Assembly: GCA_003290165.1 (NCBI GenBank)
Contig: QNQO01000675.1
Location: 62,001 to 126,000, forward strand
Source: Berberis thunbergii
Lineage: Eukaryota; Streptophyta; Magnoliopsida; Ranunculales; Berberidaceae
Reading direction: 5' to 3'
Length of the DNA: 64,000 nucleotides
Position 1 is the first letter of the stretch; the number at the start of each line of letters is the position of its first letter. The position numbers and the translations under genes were made by a program. This document shows, one piece after another, positions 43,867 through 56,210 of the stretch. Below the pieces are notes generated by a model. It worked only from the letters and a program-made list of their open reading frames with translations, ran no database searches and had not been told where the DNA came from.

Positions 43867-44087
43867 ACTTTTTCTCGTGGATATCCTTAATGACATTTGT
43901 CCTTGAGGTTGTTGAGTTTGTTCCTCTGAAACATTTATTTCAATTTGAACAGGGAGTTATTCAACATTGTCTTGTTGAGGTTCCAGATCTACTTCTTGAT
44001 CAATGACGGGTACAAAAACATGTACATTGTAAAAACATAGTAGTAGGAGTCAAAACTGATTCCTCCTCAAAGACAATGTTTCTTACC

Positions 44088-46606
44088 TTATTCCTCTTCA
44101 AAGACAATGTCTCTTACCTTATTTCTCCCCCCAAACTCAACATTCTCAAAAAATGTCGCAGTTCCCGTTTCAAAAATAGACCTAATTGTGGGATCATAAA
44201 ATTTGTAGCCCCTAGATTGCTCCGAATAACCAATAAAGTAGCTGCTTACTGTCTTGAAGTCCAATTTGTTTTCATTTGGCCTATAAGGCCTAGCCTTAGA
44301 TGGACATCCCCAAATGTGAAAGTGCTTTAAACTAGGCTTTCGGCCTGTCCAAAGTTCATAAGGAGTCTTGGCAGCTGCTTTAGTTGGTACTCTATTTAGG
44401 ATATAAGTTGATGTCTTTATTGCTTCTCCCCAGAGTGATTTTGGTAAGGTAGAATGACTAATTATACTCCTCACCATATCCTTAAGAGTTTTGTTTCGTC
44501 TTTCATCAACATCATTCATGCTAGGTGAACATGGCATGGTGTATTGTAGGACGATTCCACATTTCTTTAGGAATTTAGCAAATGGCCCTGGACGTTCACT
44601 ACACCAAATTGGCACTTTTGTAACAACTCTTAAAATAGTATCACTTTTGAGATGTTACAATCCACCAAACAATTTCAAATCAAAACTAAATTTAGTCAAA
44701 AAAATGAAAAACAGTAACACAAAATAAATGATACAATAAGTTGGATCACCATGAATAGTATCACTTTTATAACCATACTCTTCATGGTGATACTATTATT
44801 GTATCATTTTGTTTGTGAAAATGTGTAAAATTGTTAGGTAAATTGTTACACTTCAAAAGTGATACTGTTTTGGGGGTTGTTACAAAAATGTCAATATGGT
44901 GTAGTGGTTGTTCTCCTGAACCGTCTATCTGCCGTAGTACTCTCCATCACGATCAGATCTAACGCACTTAATTTTCTTATTGAGTTGGTTTTCAACTTCA
45001 ATTTTGAAAGACTTGAATACATCCAGTGACTATGATTTCTCATGAATGAGATAAAGATACACATAACGTGAGTAGTCGTCTATGAATGATATAAAGTATC
45101 ATTGACCATTCCAAGAAGTCGTAGGGAATGGTCTACAGATATCCGTATGTATTAATTCTAAGACGTCTGAAGATCTATTAGCACATAATCTCTTTTGTTT
45201 GGTTTGTTTTACCTTAATGCACTCAACACAGACATCTAAGTCTGAAAAGTCAAGTGAATCCAAAATGCCTTCTAACACAAGTCGTTCAATTCTAGATTTG
45301 GATCTATGGCCCAAACGCTTGTGCCATAATTTTGATGAATTTTCTTTGTTTAGCTTGCGTTTAGTACCCCGTGAATCCACATGCAATGTTTCATTATACG
45401 ATGCAATAATATCAAACAAATATAGGATATCAAACATATTTAATGAACTAATACCAACAATATTTGAATTCAATGAAAAACTAAACTTATTGTTTCCAAA
45501 TGAACAATTATAACCAGATTTGTCCAATAAAGAAACAGAAACCAAATTCTGTCTAAAGGATGGTACAACGAAAGTGTCTTTCAAATCCAAATAAAAACCA
45601 GTTCTCAATAGTAAACTAAAATGCCCTATTGCTACAACATCCACCGACTTTCCATCGCCCACAAAGATGTATCTTTCAATATCATTTGGCTTTTGATAGC
45701 TCAGACAACCCTGCATAGAAACACTTTTGTGAGTGATAGTACTAGAATCTAACCACCAAGTGTTTTTAGATACTGAAGCTAAATTAACCTCAGAACATAC
45801 CAAATGAATGTACCTTTCTTGGCACGCCAAGCATGATACTGACTACATTCTTTCTTTACATGTCCTAGCTTTCCACAAAAGAAATATCTACTTGATTTTC
45901 CTAAGGTTTCTTTTGCTTTGGACCCTTAGCAGCTTCATTTTTCTTCTTTTTTTCTTGCCCTTATCCTTAGAGGTACTTGCCAGATGAGTACTTTCAAATC
46001 TCTCTTGCTTCAACCTTTCCTCTTCTTGCACACAATATGAAATGAGCTCGTTAAGAGTCTGTTTCTCCTTTTGACAGTTGTAATTGACCTTAAACTGACT
46101 GAAATGTGCAGGAAGAGATATTAACACTAAATGCACGAGCAAGTCGTCAGATAACTCGAGCTTTAGTGCCTAAAGTTTGGAAGCAATGTGATACACTTCC
46201 ATGATGTACTCCCTTATGTTTCCCTTGCCTTTGTACTTCATTGAAATCAAGCTAGCTAAAAGCGTGCTTGTTTCATCCATATCATTTTTTGCAAAACGTT
46301 TTTCAATTTCAGCAAGGAAATCACTGGCCTTAGTTACCCTTCAGATATTGCGCCTCTAAAGGCTTCCGAAATGTCGCGCTTAATGATCATTAGACTCATG
46401 CGATTAAAGCGTTCCCACTTCTCAAAGTTCATCCTTTATTTAGAAGAACTTTCAGTCGTAAGAGTACCGTGTTGCTCTATCCTTAGTGCAAGGTCTAGAT
46501 CCATGCAACCAAGAACGATTAAGACGTTCTCTTTTCAATCCTTGAAATTTGTCCCATTAAACATGAGAATACTATTTGCATGGGCAGATATTGAAGTAGC
46601 AGACAT
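44088..46606 (-). pseudogene. copia gag-protease-integrase remnant (antisense)
   Basis: Gag begins MSATSISAHANSILMFNGT, with KDWKENVLIVLGCMDLDLAL, typical of plant copia gag; stops interrupt the next 600 bp. The zinc knuckle near 45860 has lost its first Cys (FFCGKLGHVKKEC). The protease active site reads WWLDSST, without the usual Asp-Ser-Gly triad. Gag-pre-integrase (LWHKRLGHRSKSRIERLV) and the integrase C-terminal half ([20 protein letters not shown]) are open at 45830-45099 and 44596-44088. Replication is not possible from this copy. Confidence 0.9.
44597..44906. mobile_element. CACTA-like MITE, 310 bp, with 3-bp TSD
   Basis: Perfect CACTACACCAAATTGGCAC start and ..ATATGGTGTAGTG end, flanked by GTT on both sides (44594-44596, 44907-44909). 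It splits the integrase frame of the copia element. It is the sister of 2919-3227, with the same ATCACCATGAA palindrome in the middle. Confidence 0.92.
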
Positions 46607-48359
46607 AATAGCTGTATAGAGAATAAACCTAATGAGCATACATGTTCACATCATAATCTTAATAAACAATCTTTAAATTCAAATAATTATGGAATACATC
46701 TCAAGATACCTAGCACAACATTAATATCAAGTCTTTGGACAATAATATTAACTTGTAAGTGGTACTCTTGGTCTGGTGATTAAATATTGACAATAACTCC
46801 TGTCAAACAATAAGTCTATATTTGGATCGGTTTATTATTTACATGAAAACCTTACAATTGTCACATATTTATCACTACAGGTGTGTATGCAATTCGACCA
46901 AATATTATCCTTCCTTTGGGCCGGCTAATATCCGCATGAACTCACAAACACAAACATCTTAACATTTTCAATAAATTAATCTATATAAGAGATGTCACTT
47001 AATTTGGTGACATCTTATTTCAATTAGTTCAATCAAATGTTAGACAAACTAAATAAGTCATTAGATGCATCCCAAAAAATTATTTAAATTTAAAATTTTC
47101 AAATAAATTGCCTTGATAAAAATAATAAATAAATAACGGACCTAAGTAATGTACCTCATTTACTTGATTTAAGGTCCATTGTTTAATTTCCTGATTTTTT
47201 TCTTATTGTCATGGTAGCTCAGAAAGATGCTACCGAGTGCAAATAGCTAAAACAGGATGGACCGGTTCTCTGAACTGGACCAGGGTGAACCCATCTGACC
47301 AAGCAGAATCTGACACTGTCTCAGCAACCCATCAGATCCAGATCCAACAGCCCAAATGTTTTTCAATGAAGTTGTAGCCCAATAAAAAATTTCAAATAAA
47401 ACTAAAGGGTCCAACAAGCTAAACCCTGGACAATTTATACTTGTTATACACATGGGCCGAATGTAGGTCCAACATTTATTTGTGGCTTTTATGACTACTT
47501 TCTTTTATATAATGAAAACAATAGAAAATTTCAATCCTTGACTGCATAATCTAGTGTGCAATGAATCTCAAACATCTAAGCAAGTTACCAAAGATCTATA
47601 ATTATCAACCATCAAACCACATTGGCGATGTTCAATTACAGGATAAACTCTTAAACCACGTACATCGACACAAAAAGATGTAATCTTTTCAATGAAAGAC
47701 AGAGGCTTACAAAAGCAGAACAACCAAACTCAATAGTAGTCACTTAAATCCAATAACGCAAGTGTACATTTGCGAAGTGAACCGATTGATATTAGTTTAT
47801 CATCATTTAAATCCGCCGATCAAATATCTTCTTAACTAGAAATCAAATCTTATACACAAAATCACAGAACAAAGATCCAAAATAGATTAAGTAATATAGA
47901 ACGAATTCTTGATCCATACAAAACCTTAATAATTGGACCCTAGAACGAATTCTTGATAACATCAATTAAGTCATGATTAAGCCACACAATAACCAATTTT
48001 TCAATCAAGATATACAGATCCATATAACATAGATATGAACTTTGAATCCTCAGAAGAACAATGTAGCAACCGCAAACCAAAATTGAACCAATAAATTAAC
48101 AATCAGATCTATTATTTAATATTCTTTACGTTCAGATTCCAATTGAGAAAGGTAAACTTGACCTAAGAAGGTTCGAATCAAGAACCCTAAGAGAGGAAAG
48201 GAGATGAAGAAGAGCAGCTCGGTAGAGAGACTAACAAATCTTTTAAAAGTTTATGAGAAAAAAAAAACTTTTAAAAAACCTTGATTTTATGCCAAAAGTT
48301 CATCCTAAATTTCATAATCTCTCAAAAAATCAATCATGAAGTAGGCTCTGATACCACTT

Positions 48360-48804
48360 ATTAGGTTATCTATCTACAGACACAATTGTATGCTCCATAT
48401 TGAATCAATGAGAAGAGTAATCAAGAATAAAACGAAAACATACCTTGATCCATGATAGCACTTCAAGAAAGGGATGAGTCTTGATCTTCCAGTTGATAAC
48501 GTATGTTTTCTGTATATCTCTCTGTAGAAGGGAATTTCAGAAGAAACAAAACACACGCACAACTGGGGACCATAACCCAGTATTTATGACCGATGGGTTA
48601 TCAGTTATTCTAACTTATCAATTTCTAATTTGGACCCTCATCAAATTAGAAATTGCTTAAGTGTATCTAAACATTAAGCCCATGATATTTTAATACCCTA
48701 GCCCAATTAACCATATTAGATCACAATTTATTTGGGTTATACTTTAAGATAACAATACACATTAAACACATATGTGTACCCACACATGTTGGATTTTTCC
48801 AACA
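48360..48804 (-). mobile_element. 5' LTR of the second copia element
   Basis: Minus-strand LTR from TGTTGGAAAAATCCAACA to just before AGTGGTATCAGAGCC. A TATA-like CATAAATACTGG lies near 48580 (minus). Confidence 0.75.
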
Positions 48805-48969
48805 TGATATGCTTATCTAGAGGTTGTAAATTTGTTGTCAACTGCGCCCTTCCTTCTTGTGATAGCTACTTCTAACATCGCGACCTTGCCATTCTGGTAT
48901 GCCCTCTTGCCAAACTAGAATTTGTACTTGATCAGTAAAATACATGACATCTTGGAATCACCAATACCA

Positions 48970-49506
48970 TGAGTCACGATTTCTTCATACAGGAATCACT
49001 ACCAAAATCTGTGTTGACTCGAATTGAGTCACGATTTCTTCATACAGGAATCATCCAAAATCCGTGTTGACTCGAATTGAGCAATTCCAAGACTCGAATT
49101 GAGTCATGATTTCTTCATACAAGAATCATCCAGAATCATACAAGAACATGAATCATCCATACTCGACAGTAATGATTTCATCACAAAATGGGACTTCAAA
49201 AGTTTCCTCCCAGCTGCACATTTCGTCTGCGTCTACATGTTCAGCTTGCAGGGGAGTGTTAAAGAATAGAAGCCTACCTATGTTACAAAATAGGAAAGTG
49301 TTACAGAATAGAAGTCTACATGTATTATAAAATAGGAAAGTGTTACAAAATAGGTTAGGAAAGTCAAAATAGAAATAAAAGTCTTAGGTTTCCTATTTCT
49401 ATTAGGTTATGTCAAAGTTAGCTCTATATAAGTTCGTATTCTATTCAATGTTTTTACACAATACACAATAACAATAATACAATAATATTTCAATACAATT
49501 CTTTAC
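48970..49506 (+). mobile_element. 3' end of a third copia element: tandem repeat, PPT and LTR
   Basis: GCTTGCAGGGGAG (a typical copia polypurine tract) precedes TGTTAAAGAATAGAAG at 49256. The presumed LTR runs to ..TTCTTTACA near 49506 with a TATA box (CTATATAAG) at about 49421 and internal GGAAAGTGTTACA repeats. Just upstream, a 65-bp unit GACTCGAATTGAGTCACG is repeated two to three times. No pol is present. Confidence 0.65.
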
Positions 49507-49940
49507 AAAACCAAAAAAAATGAAAAGATTTAATTTTCTAATACATAGATTAAATTGCTGGAACAAACTCCTCAAATATAGAAACTCCAGTATTACTATC
49601 TTCTTCATTCTTTGATCACATAAATGGGTTCAATGAAGCAATGAAAAAAAAATGAAATTATTTTGGCATTTTATTGTTCATAATCTTCGACAACCATCCC
49701 ATAATCCCTCTTAGTGCAAGAGTATGAACAACCCCCTTGAAGGATAATCCATGCCTATATCCTTTTGGGCATCTTCAATGACCATCAAAACTACAATTTC
49801 GTAAAACCTTATTCTAATATTTCCAACTTTGGTAGTTGATAGCATGTTTGCATTCTCTTCAAATCATATCCAAAATCTACAAATTGTAAATTCGATGATC
49901 TCGTAGAAAAACTTAAAATTCAATGATCAAAGATTTTATG

Positions 49941-51066
49941 AAAGGAGTTGTTATGCGTACCCGACTATTTGGCTCGGTTGCACCAACTATTTGTTACATC
50001 GACATTGTAGAACGTTTCAGCTTTGTTGCACCAATCTAAAATATGTAACATCGACTTTCATTTTTTTATCAATAAACTTATTAGGTGGCTACAATTTTCT
50101 CGTGTTGTGAGCATTAGTTTATTCTTGACAATATAAATAAATGTTATCAACAAAACTAAACTTTAGTCGCGCATTCTTAACTTTCAAATTCACATACAAA
50201 CATCAAAGATACATTAACCATCTTCACAAGTTCTATAATAAATAGCAAACATTATGGTAGATTGTGTCATCATCATCATCAAAGTCCATTCCCGGTATTT
50301 TCGGGGTCGGCTACATGAATTTTGGTTCTTCAAGCAATGTGGTCTTCCCACATATCCTCGCCTAATCCAAGCTCAATGATATCTTCATTCACCACCTTCA
50401 TTCAAGTTTTCAACGGTCGTCCCCTCCATCTACACTCTCCATTAACTTGCCAATCTATACATTTTCTAATTGGCGCCGTGCTTATTTTCCTCCGCACATG
50501 ACCAAACCAAGTTAAACGTTTTTTTTCCAATTTTGTCCTCTATGGGCGCTACACCTAAGTATCTCCAAATTCTTTCATATCTAATTTTATTCTTACGATT
50601 TTTACCACACATCCACCTTAACATACGCATGTTAAGGTGGATGTGATAGCCAACCGTAAAAAAACCCATCACATCCCTTTTCATGGAATTTGGTTCAAAA
50701 AGATTATGGTAGATTGTGTAAAAAAAATATAAAGTGCATAAGAGTATAATTTGTTCATCAAACATAGTGGGGTTGATAAAAGATACGTACTAAAACCCAA
50801 GTTCCATTACTAAACACTATGGTCATATAAGTTTTTAGATGCAGAGTTATTGGGTTTGAATGTAATTTTTTAATAGTTGCAACCACTTACATTTCTTACA
50901 GTTTATTTAGACTCCTAAACGAGAAAATTTCATTACCAAATGGTTTTCATTTATTAAAAAAAGTAAGTTGGTGTTACATCTTTTAGGTTGATGCAACAAA
51001 ATCGAAACATCTCAACATGCTGGTGCAACCAAGCCAAATAGTCGGGTATACGTAGCAACTCTCTTT
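49941..51066. mobile_element. large foldback element, 1.1 kb, with nested RTE fragment
   Basis: AAAGGAGTTGTTATGCGTAC with CCCGACTATTTGGC at the left faces GTTGCTACGTATACCCGACTATTTGGC (inverted) at the right. The arms extend about 130 bp and include TTGCACCAAC, TGTAACATCGACTT and its diverged partner. The centre contains an RTE LINE fragment. No transposase. Confidence 0.7.
50264..50640 (-). mobile_element. RTE LINE 3' fragment
   Basis: The minus strand encodes RMLRWMCGKNRKNKI and YLGVAPIEDKIGK, then the same 3' end as the 17845 copy, with a (TGA)n-type tail at 50264. 5'-truncated and broken. Inside the foldback element. Confidence 0.85.
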
Positions 51067-52879
51067 ATGAATTATGATATACATAAATAATAGGAAGAGG
51101 GAATTCAGTTTTGCTAAACACCTTGAACTAAGGAGTTGGTGTCATTTTAGGAAACTAAATCTTTTCATATTTTTAATGATTATCAACTTCATCTAGATCT
51201 ATTTTATCTGATGATTGGGAGGTGCATGTGCCCTCACCAAGTGTTCATAAGGTTAATCTCACTTAATCACCACTCTATAATATATATATGGGAGAACATA
51301 AGGTATGTAAAATGCACGCCAATTAAAAAAAACTAAAAAATGTGGAAATAGTAAACACTTGACAATTGCATGATATTATTGTTTCTGGCTCAATGGTAAG
51401 TCAAAAGTTATTTTTTTTTATTAAGGAATGTGATTTCGCGAAATTTCGGCGTTAGTTTCGTTTTTTTGAAATTACGAAAAGAAAAAGTGCAAAAAAAATA
51501 ATGACAAAATTTCAAGGGTTTTTCTGAAAAGTTTTGAGGTATTTTGTAAATTTAAAGTTTTTTTCGTAAATTTCATTTTTTTTTCATGAAAATACAAAAA
51601 CTAACTACCAAAAAGTACATTTTTTCGAGGGTTTTTTTTATAAAAATTTCGGGGATTTTCATAATTTATGAAGTTTTTTTTCTAACCATCATTTCTTCTA
51701 ATTATTTATTGATTTTTCAAACCACCACCTAATTTCTAATTATCTTATATATTGATTTTTAAAACCACTTCCTTATTTCCCAATTATATATTAATTTAAG
51801 TTTGTTTCATTTCTTGGCATTTAGGCTTTACTTAATGTGTTTAATAAATTTATTTAATTGCATCTTATTTTTTCAAATATTTCATATACTCAAGAAATTC
51901 GTTACATATATTTAATATATTCTCAAATTTTTTACGTTTTTTCTTTACACATTGAAATATATATTAAAATCAGGAAACCGAGATAATTAACAGGAAAAAA
52001 CAAAATCACAGTCCTTGCTTTTTATCATCAACCAGAGGTTGATTCCCATGATGTTTTCGATCCGCTTTTAGGATTATGGATATATAACATTTTTGAATAT
52101 TAAATCATTCAACTTTTTATGCAATATATAACATTTTTATAATATTTTATCACATTATATATATAACAAGGTAAAAAAAATTTGCACTCTTGAAACCTAG
52201 ACATGCAATAATTTTAGCCTTAATGGATCAATATTCACCGTAAGCCATGGCAAAAAAAATGTTTCAAACCTAGTCTCATTTTGGATGAGCCAAAAAATCT
52301 CTGTAATACAAAATTTGAACATTTTTTTCGATCCTCCCCAGTTGATACAAAATGCTAGGAAATCAAGTTTTTGCAACCAGTGAGACATGGCGTGATCTTG
52401 AGAGAATGATGAATTCTCCAAAAAATTTATGTACCTCAAGGTTGTAAAAACCTTCTTTGATGATCCCACATTATTCTGATTGCAAAACACGATTACAAAA
52501 CTTGATTCCCTGGCCTCTCTCTGATTGATATCCATTTACTAAAGTGGCTTTAACAACATTGTTTGAAGGAACCTATTATTACTCATATACTTGAAATATT
52601 GTAGGATTTATTAATTCATATAGATTAGAACTGCAAAGTTTCATATTTTTTTTCAACACTGTTCAATTTTTATTCTTTATAATGAAAATGTAAAAATGAA
52701 ACGGATTTCACTAGGCCACAATTAGAAAGAAAAACTCCTCAGTAGAAAACATTGAAAATAGAAGAGAATAGAAATACAACACCAATAACGAAAGTTTTTT
52801 ATGCTACCCCACACCAGGACCTTCAGTAGTTTTTATTATCTATATATCTGATTTTTTGGTTATGGGCATATGAGATTTA
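51067..52879. other. AT-rich spacer, nothing recognised
   Basis: Long A/T tracts, a purine-rich CGAAATTTCGG area near 51436, and scattered short frames (for example 52197-52535, minus) without any known domain. No element ends were found. Confidence 0.5.
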
Positions 52880-53205
52880 TCTTAATTATGGTTTGTAAAT
52901 TATTAATAATAAATATTAAAAAATTGGTTCGAGACGGGATGGGATTGACGGGATTGAAAATTTACATCCTGATCTTATCCCACTCTAGATTGAGACGGGA
53001 CGAGATCGGGATGGATCGATCAATCCCAATAAGACCCGAGAAATTTGGGACAGAATGGAATTGGCTGGTGAAAATCTTCATCCTAATCTAGATTGGGATA
53101 AAAAAGGATCAAGATGAGATTGATCAATCCCAATAAGACTAGAGAAAATTCAGGATGGTACAGGATGGGACAAGATCGTGATGGGATCACGGGATAGAAT
53201 GCCCA
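52880..53205. mobile_element. truncated hAT-like element with GGGATGGGA repeats
   Basis: The right end GGGATAGAATGCCCACCCTA matches the inverted terminus of the 17183 element, and the interior has the same GACGGGATGGGAT motifs and TTAATAATAAATATT core. The left terminus was not found. Confidence 0.6.
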
Positions 53206-54040
53206 CCCTACCCTCTCCCCCTTTCATAGTCTTGCAGTGCTAGCTACGAGATCGGAAATGAATAGAGAATTGTGATATCAACAACGAGTGTCGAGGCATG
53301 GCGGCGATGTTGTTGCTGCAGTCGTTTCCTGGAGAAGAGAAAAAAAAACAAAAAAATATAAAAATGGTGGCGTTATTAAGTAGGTGGTGGCATTAGACTA
53401 AAAGATAGGGCAATGGTAGTGTCAAATAATGGAAGTGGTGTGAAAAAAGTCACTCCCATATTGAAATGATACAAATAAATGACGAACATTATACTTTCCT
53501 TTCTCATTCTTAGCAAATATCCTTAGGCAACGACTATTCCACACCACCAAAAATATTTTCTCACACCATTTAACTCTTTTACACCACTTGTTTTATTTCT
53601 CATGCCACCACTCTTTCCCACACCACCTATATAAACAAGGAAAACCATTTTCTCCTCCCATTCAAATCGAAACGCAAGTCTCCCCTCCCTTCCCCCATTC
53701 AAATCTTCCCTCTCCCTACATTCAAAATCGATTTCGACTCCTTCTCTTGGTTCGATTGCTTATTCCCTTCTCGCATCTCCCCTCTCACAAAACAAGCAAG
53801 CAAATCTTCCCTTCTATTGGTTCGATTGTTTCTCGCATCTTCCCTTCTCTTGATTTGATTACATTGTTAACGTTTTGTTTACTTCAACAAAATATTCAGA
53901 AAAACAAAGTAATTTCATGGAAACTTCATAAATATTTTTAATCACACAAACAAAGTAAACTTCAGAAGAAAAAAAATTAGAAATCACAAAAAAAACTATT
54001 GTTCGCCTGAGACAAACCTCGCATTAATTTGGGCGAACGT
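53206..54040. other. non-coding spacer before the SDR upstream repeats
   Basis: Pyrimidine-rich stretch at 53640-53830; the frame 53588-53941 is of low complexity and unassigned. Confidence 0.4.
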
Positions 54041-54145
54041 TAAAAAAATTTGTTGTTCGCCCAGAACAATATAAGTTTTTGCAAAAGCCTTGCATTATTA
54101 AAAATCTCGCCTTGAACAATGCAAGGTGTTCTGGGCGAAAGGGAA
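54041..54145. repeat. hairpin repeat (copy of 1155-1265)
   Basis: TTGTTCGCCCAGAACAATA is opposed by CAATGCAAGGTGTTCTGGGC. Shorter than the left copy. Confidence 0.55.
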
Positions 54146-54169
54146 ATTTTCAACAAATTTTTTCGGACT

Positions 54170-54900
54170 AATTTGCGTGACTTTAGTAAAGTGACCATGA
54201 CTTTCTCATTTCCAAACATTTTCAAGAGATTCAAATAGTTTTTATTAGATAACTCAGAGTACTACAATTTTTATGTTTTGATCAGCTTGAGAATCGGTCT
54301 CGATCGAGCATATAAATTGGCCGAAATTCAGGAACACTATCCAATTTTCATTGCGAGACAGATTTGCGCGACTTTAGTAAAATGACTATAACTTGCTCAA
54401 TTATTAACATTTTCAAGTGATTAAAGTTGTGTTTATTAGATAACTTTGAGTATTAAATTTTTTGTGCTTTTATGAGCTTGGGAATCGGTTTTGATTGAGC
54501 ATACAAGTTGGCCGAAATTCAAGGACACTATCCCATTTCACTGCGAGACAGATTTGCACGACTTTAGTAAAATGACCTTGCTAATTTCAAAATATTTTCA
54601 AGTGATCAAAGTTATGTTTATTAGACAACTCAAAGTACTACAATTTTTGTGTTTTGATGAAGTTGAAAATCGGTTTTGATTGAGCATATAAGTTGGCCGA
54701 AAGTCAGGGACATTATTCCATTTTCATTGCGAGTTAGATTTTCAGGACTTTAGTAAAATGACCATAACTTACTCGTTTCAAAACATTTTAAAGTGATTCA
54801 AGTTGTGTTTATTAGATAAATTAGAGTACTAATTTGTTTTTGACGAGCTTGAGAATCGGTCTCAATTGAGAGTGTAAATTGGTCGAAGGTTACCCTGTTG
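54170..54900. repeat. tandem repeat, about 190 bp unit, four copies
   Basis: Units start near 54176, 54366, 54556 and 54742 with GCGCGACTTTAGTAAAATGA variants. Same array as 1300-2000 and in the same place, about 1.3-2 kb upstream of SDR exon 1. Confidence 0.85.
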
Positions 54901-55405
54901 TTAAGTTATCGTTTTTTTCAAAAACAGTTTTTTGGGTGGTGTTGGTTTGTATAAAAAAAAAGTAAATGGTGGTGTGAGACAACACTTTTGATGGTGTGAA
55001 ATAGTGGTTGCCATGTCCTTATTTAAGCTTATTTTTATTTATATTCTTAATCATCTTTATTTTAGACGTATCATAAATATTATGTGCATCCACGAATGAG
55101 GTTGAGTCTAAAATTGGTATGAGTGACGCTACAAATGAGGAGATATCAAAACAAAACATGCAATTTAAACTGATTGTAATAGAAGAAAAAAGCAAAGAGA
55201 ATTTCTTATCCAGAGTTGTCGGCCAAGGCATTAACTCTATCGGAAATTAAATTTATTCAAAGACCATGATGTAAATGTAATTTATACTTTTTAACAATAT
55301 AAAGGTCGAACATGGACCTCAATAGCCTATATCCCCACCACCACACACACAAACGCTTTTGTGTGTGTGTATGGTGGTACTAAGTGAATCATGCAGATGT
55401 GCTTA

Positions 55406-56002
55406 GAGGGCATTTGTTTTTTTAAGTGCTTAGAAGCTAACTTTTAATTGGAGTTAGAAGTTATGAACGAGCTTCTGAATGAACTATTTGTTTTGCTTCT
55501 GAATGAGCTGCTGATTAGAACCTGTAAAATTAATAGGTGTTTGTTTTAAGGTGCTGAATGATAACTGTTTGATAATTTTGCTCCACTGAACTGAAAAAAT
55601 TTATAACATAAATATTGTGCTGAAAATCATAACCAATAATTATTAAAATCCTAGAGAATGTTACTATACATTTCATTACAAGAATATCGAAATATGACCA
55701 AAGATGAAGGAGAGTTGAAAATATACATGAGATAGAGAGTTGGAGAGATGAAAAAAACTTGAAAATACAAATAAAAAAACAAAGATGAAGGAGAACCACA
55801 CTGCTTAGTGAAGAAAATGTAGTTGTGTCGTCAAAATTTAGCCCTACTTATTTTTAAGAAGATGAAGCAGCAATTGTCATTACAAAATCATAATTAAGGT
55901 TATTATTAGAATAATTTTTAACTAAGCAACTCAGTGCTAAGTGGTCAGCACATCCCTAATTCTTACTCAATCAAAAGTAAATCAGAGCTAAAAACAAACA
56001 CT
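55406..56002. mobile_element. Tourist-like (PIF/Harbinger) MITE upstream of the SDR gene
   Basis: GAGGGCATTTGTTTTTTTAA at the left faces AAAAACAAACACT at the right, with TTA on both sides (55403-55405, 56003-56005). The duplicated region at 2530-2560 lacks it and reads CTTAGTC through the site. It is about 200-800 bp upstream of the SDR start, so it may affect the promoter. Confidence 0.75.
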
Positions 56003-56210
56003 TTAAGCAAGGGCCCGTTCTTATTAAGACTTATAACTCGATTTAAAAAAAAAAAAAAAAAAAAAAAACCTCGCACTCTCTGCAACGTTTGCTAACCATC
56101 ACAAGAAAAACCTACTTCAGAACTACTTGTTGAGAGATTGAGTGAGTGAATGTGCATCGATCGAACAAGTGAACTTGCTATCATATTTAATTCTTGATCG
56201 ATAGAAGAGA

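Larger units (their letters stand above)
43867..48804 (-). mobile_element. second Ty1/copia element (antisense), 3' half missing
   Basis: The 5' LTR is at about 48360-48804, starting (minus) TGTTGGAAAAATCC, and is followed by the primer-binding site TGGTATCAGAGCC at 48344-48356. The leader has no ORF. Gag starts at 46606 and protease/integrase follow down to 44088. Sequence ends at the TRIM junction, so reverse transcriptase, RNase H and the 3' LTR are absent. A CACTA-like MITE is nested in the integrase region. Confidence 0.85.

Noticed and set aside
48970..49140. CRISPR-like spaced repeats
   Set aside because: The repeats are adjoining tandem copies without unique spacers, in a plant retroelement context.
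53588..53941. Pyrimidine-rich ORF of 117 codons
   Set aside because: Low-complexity Ser/Pro/Phe sequence without a motif, and no conserved partner.
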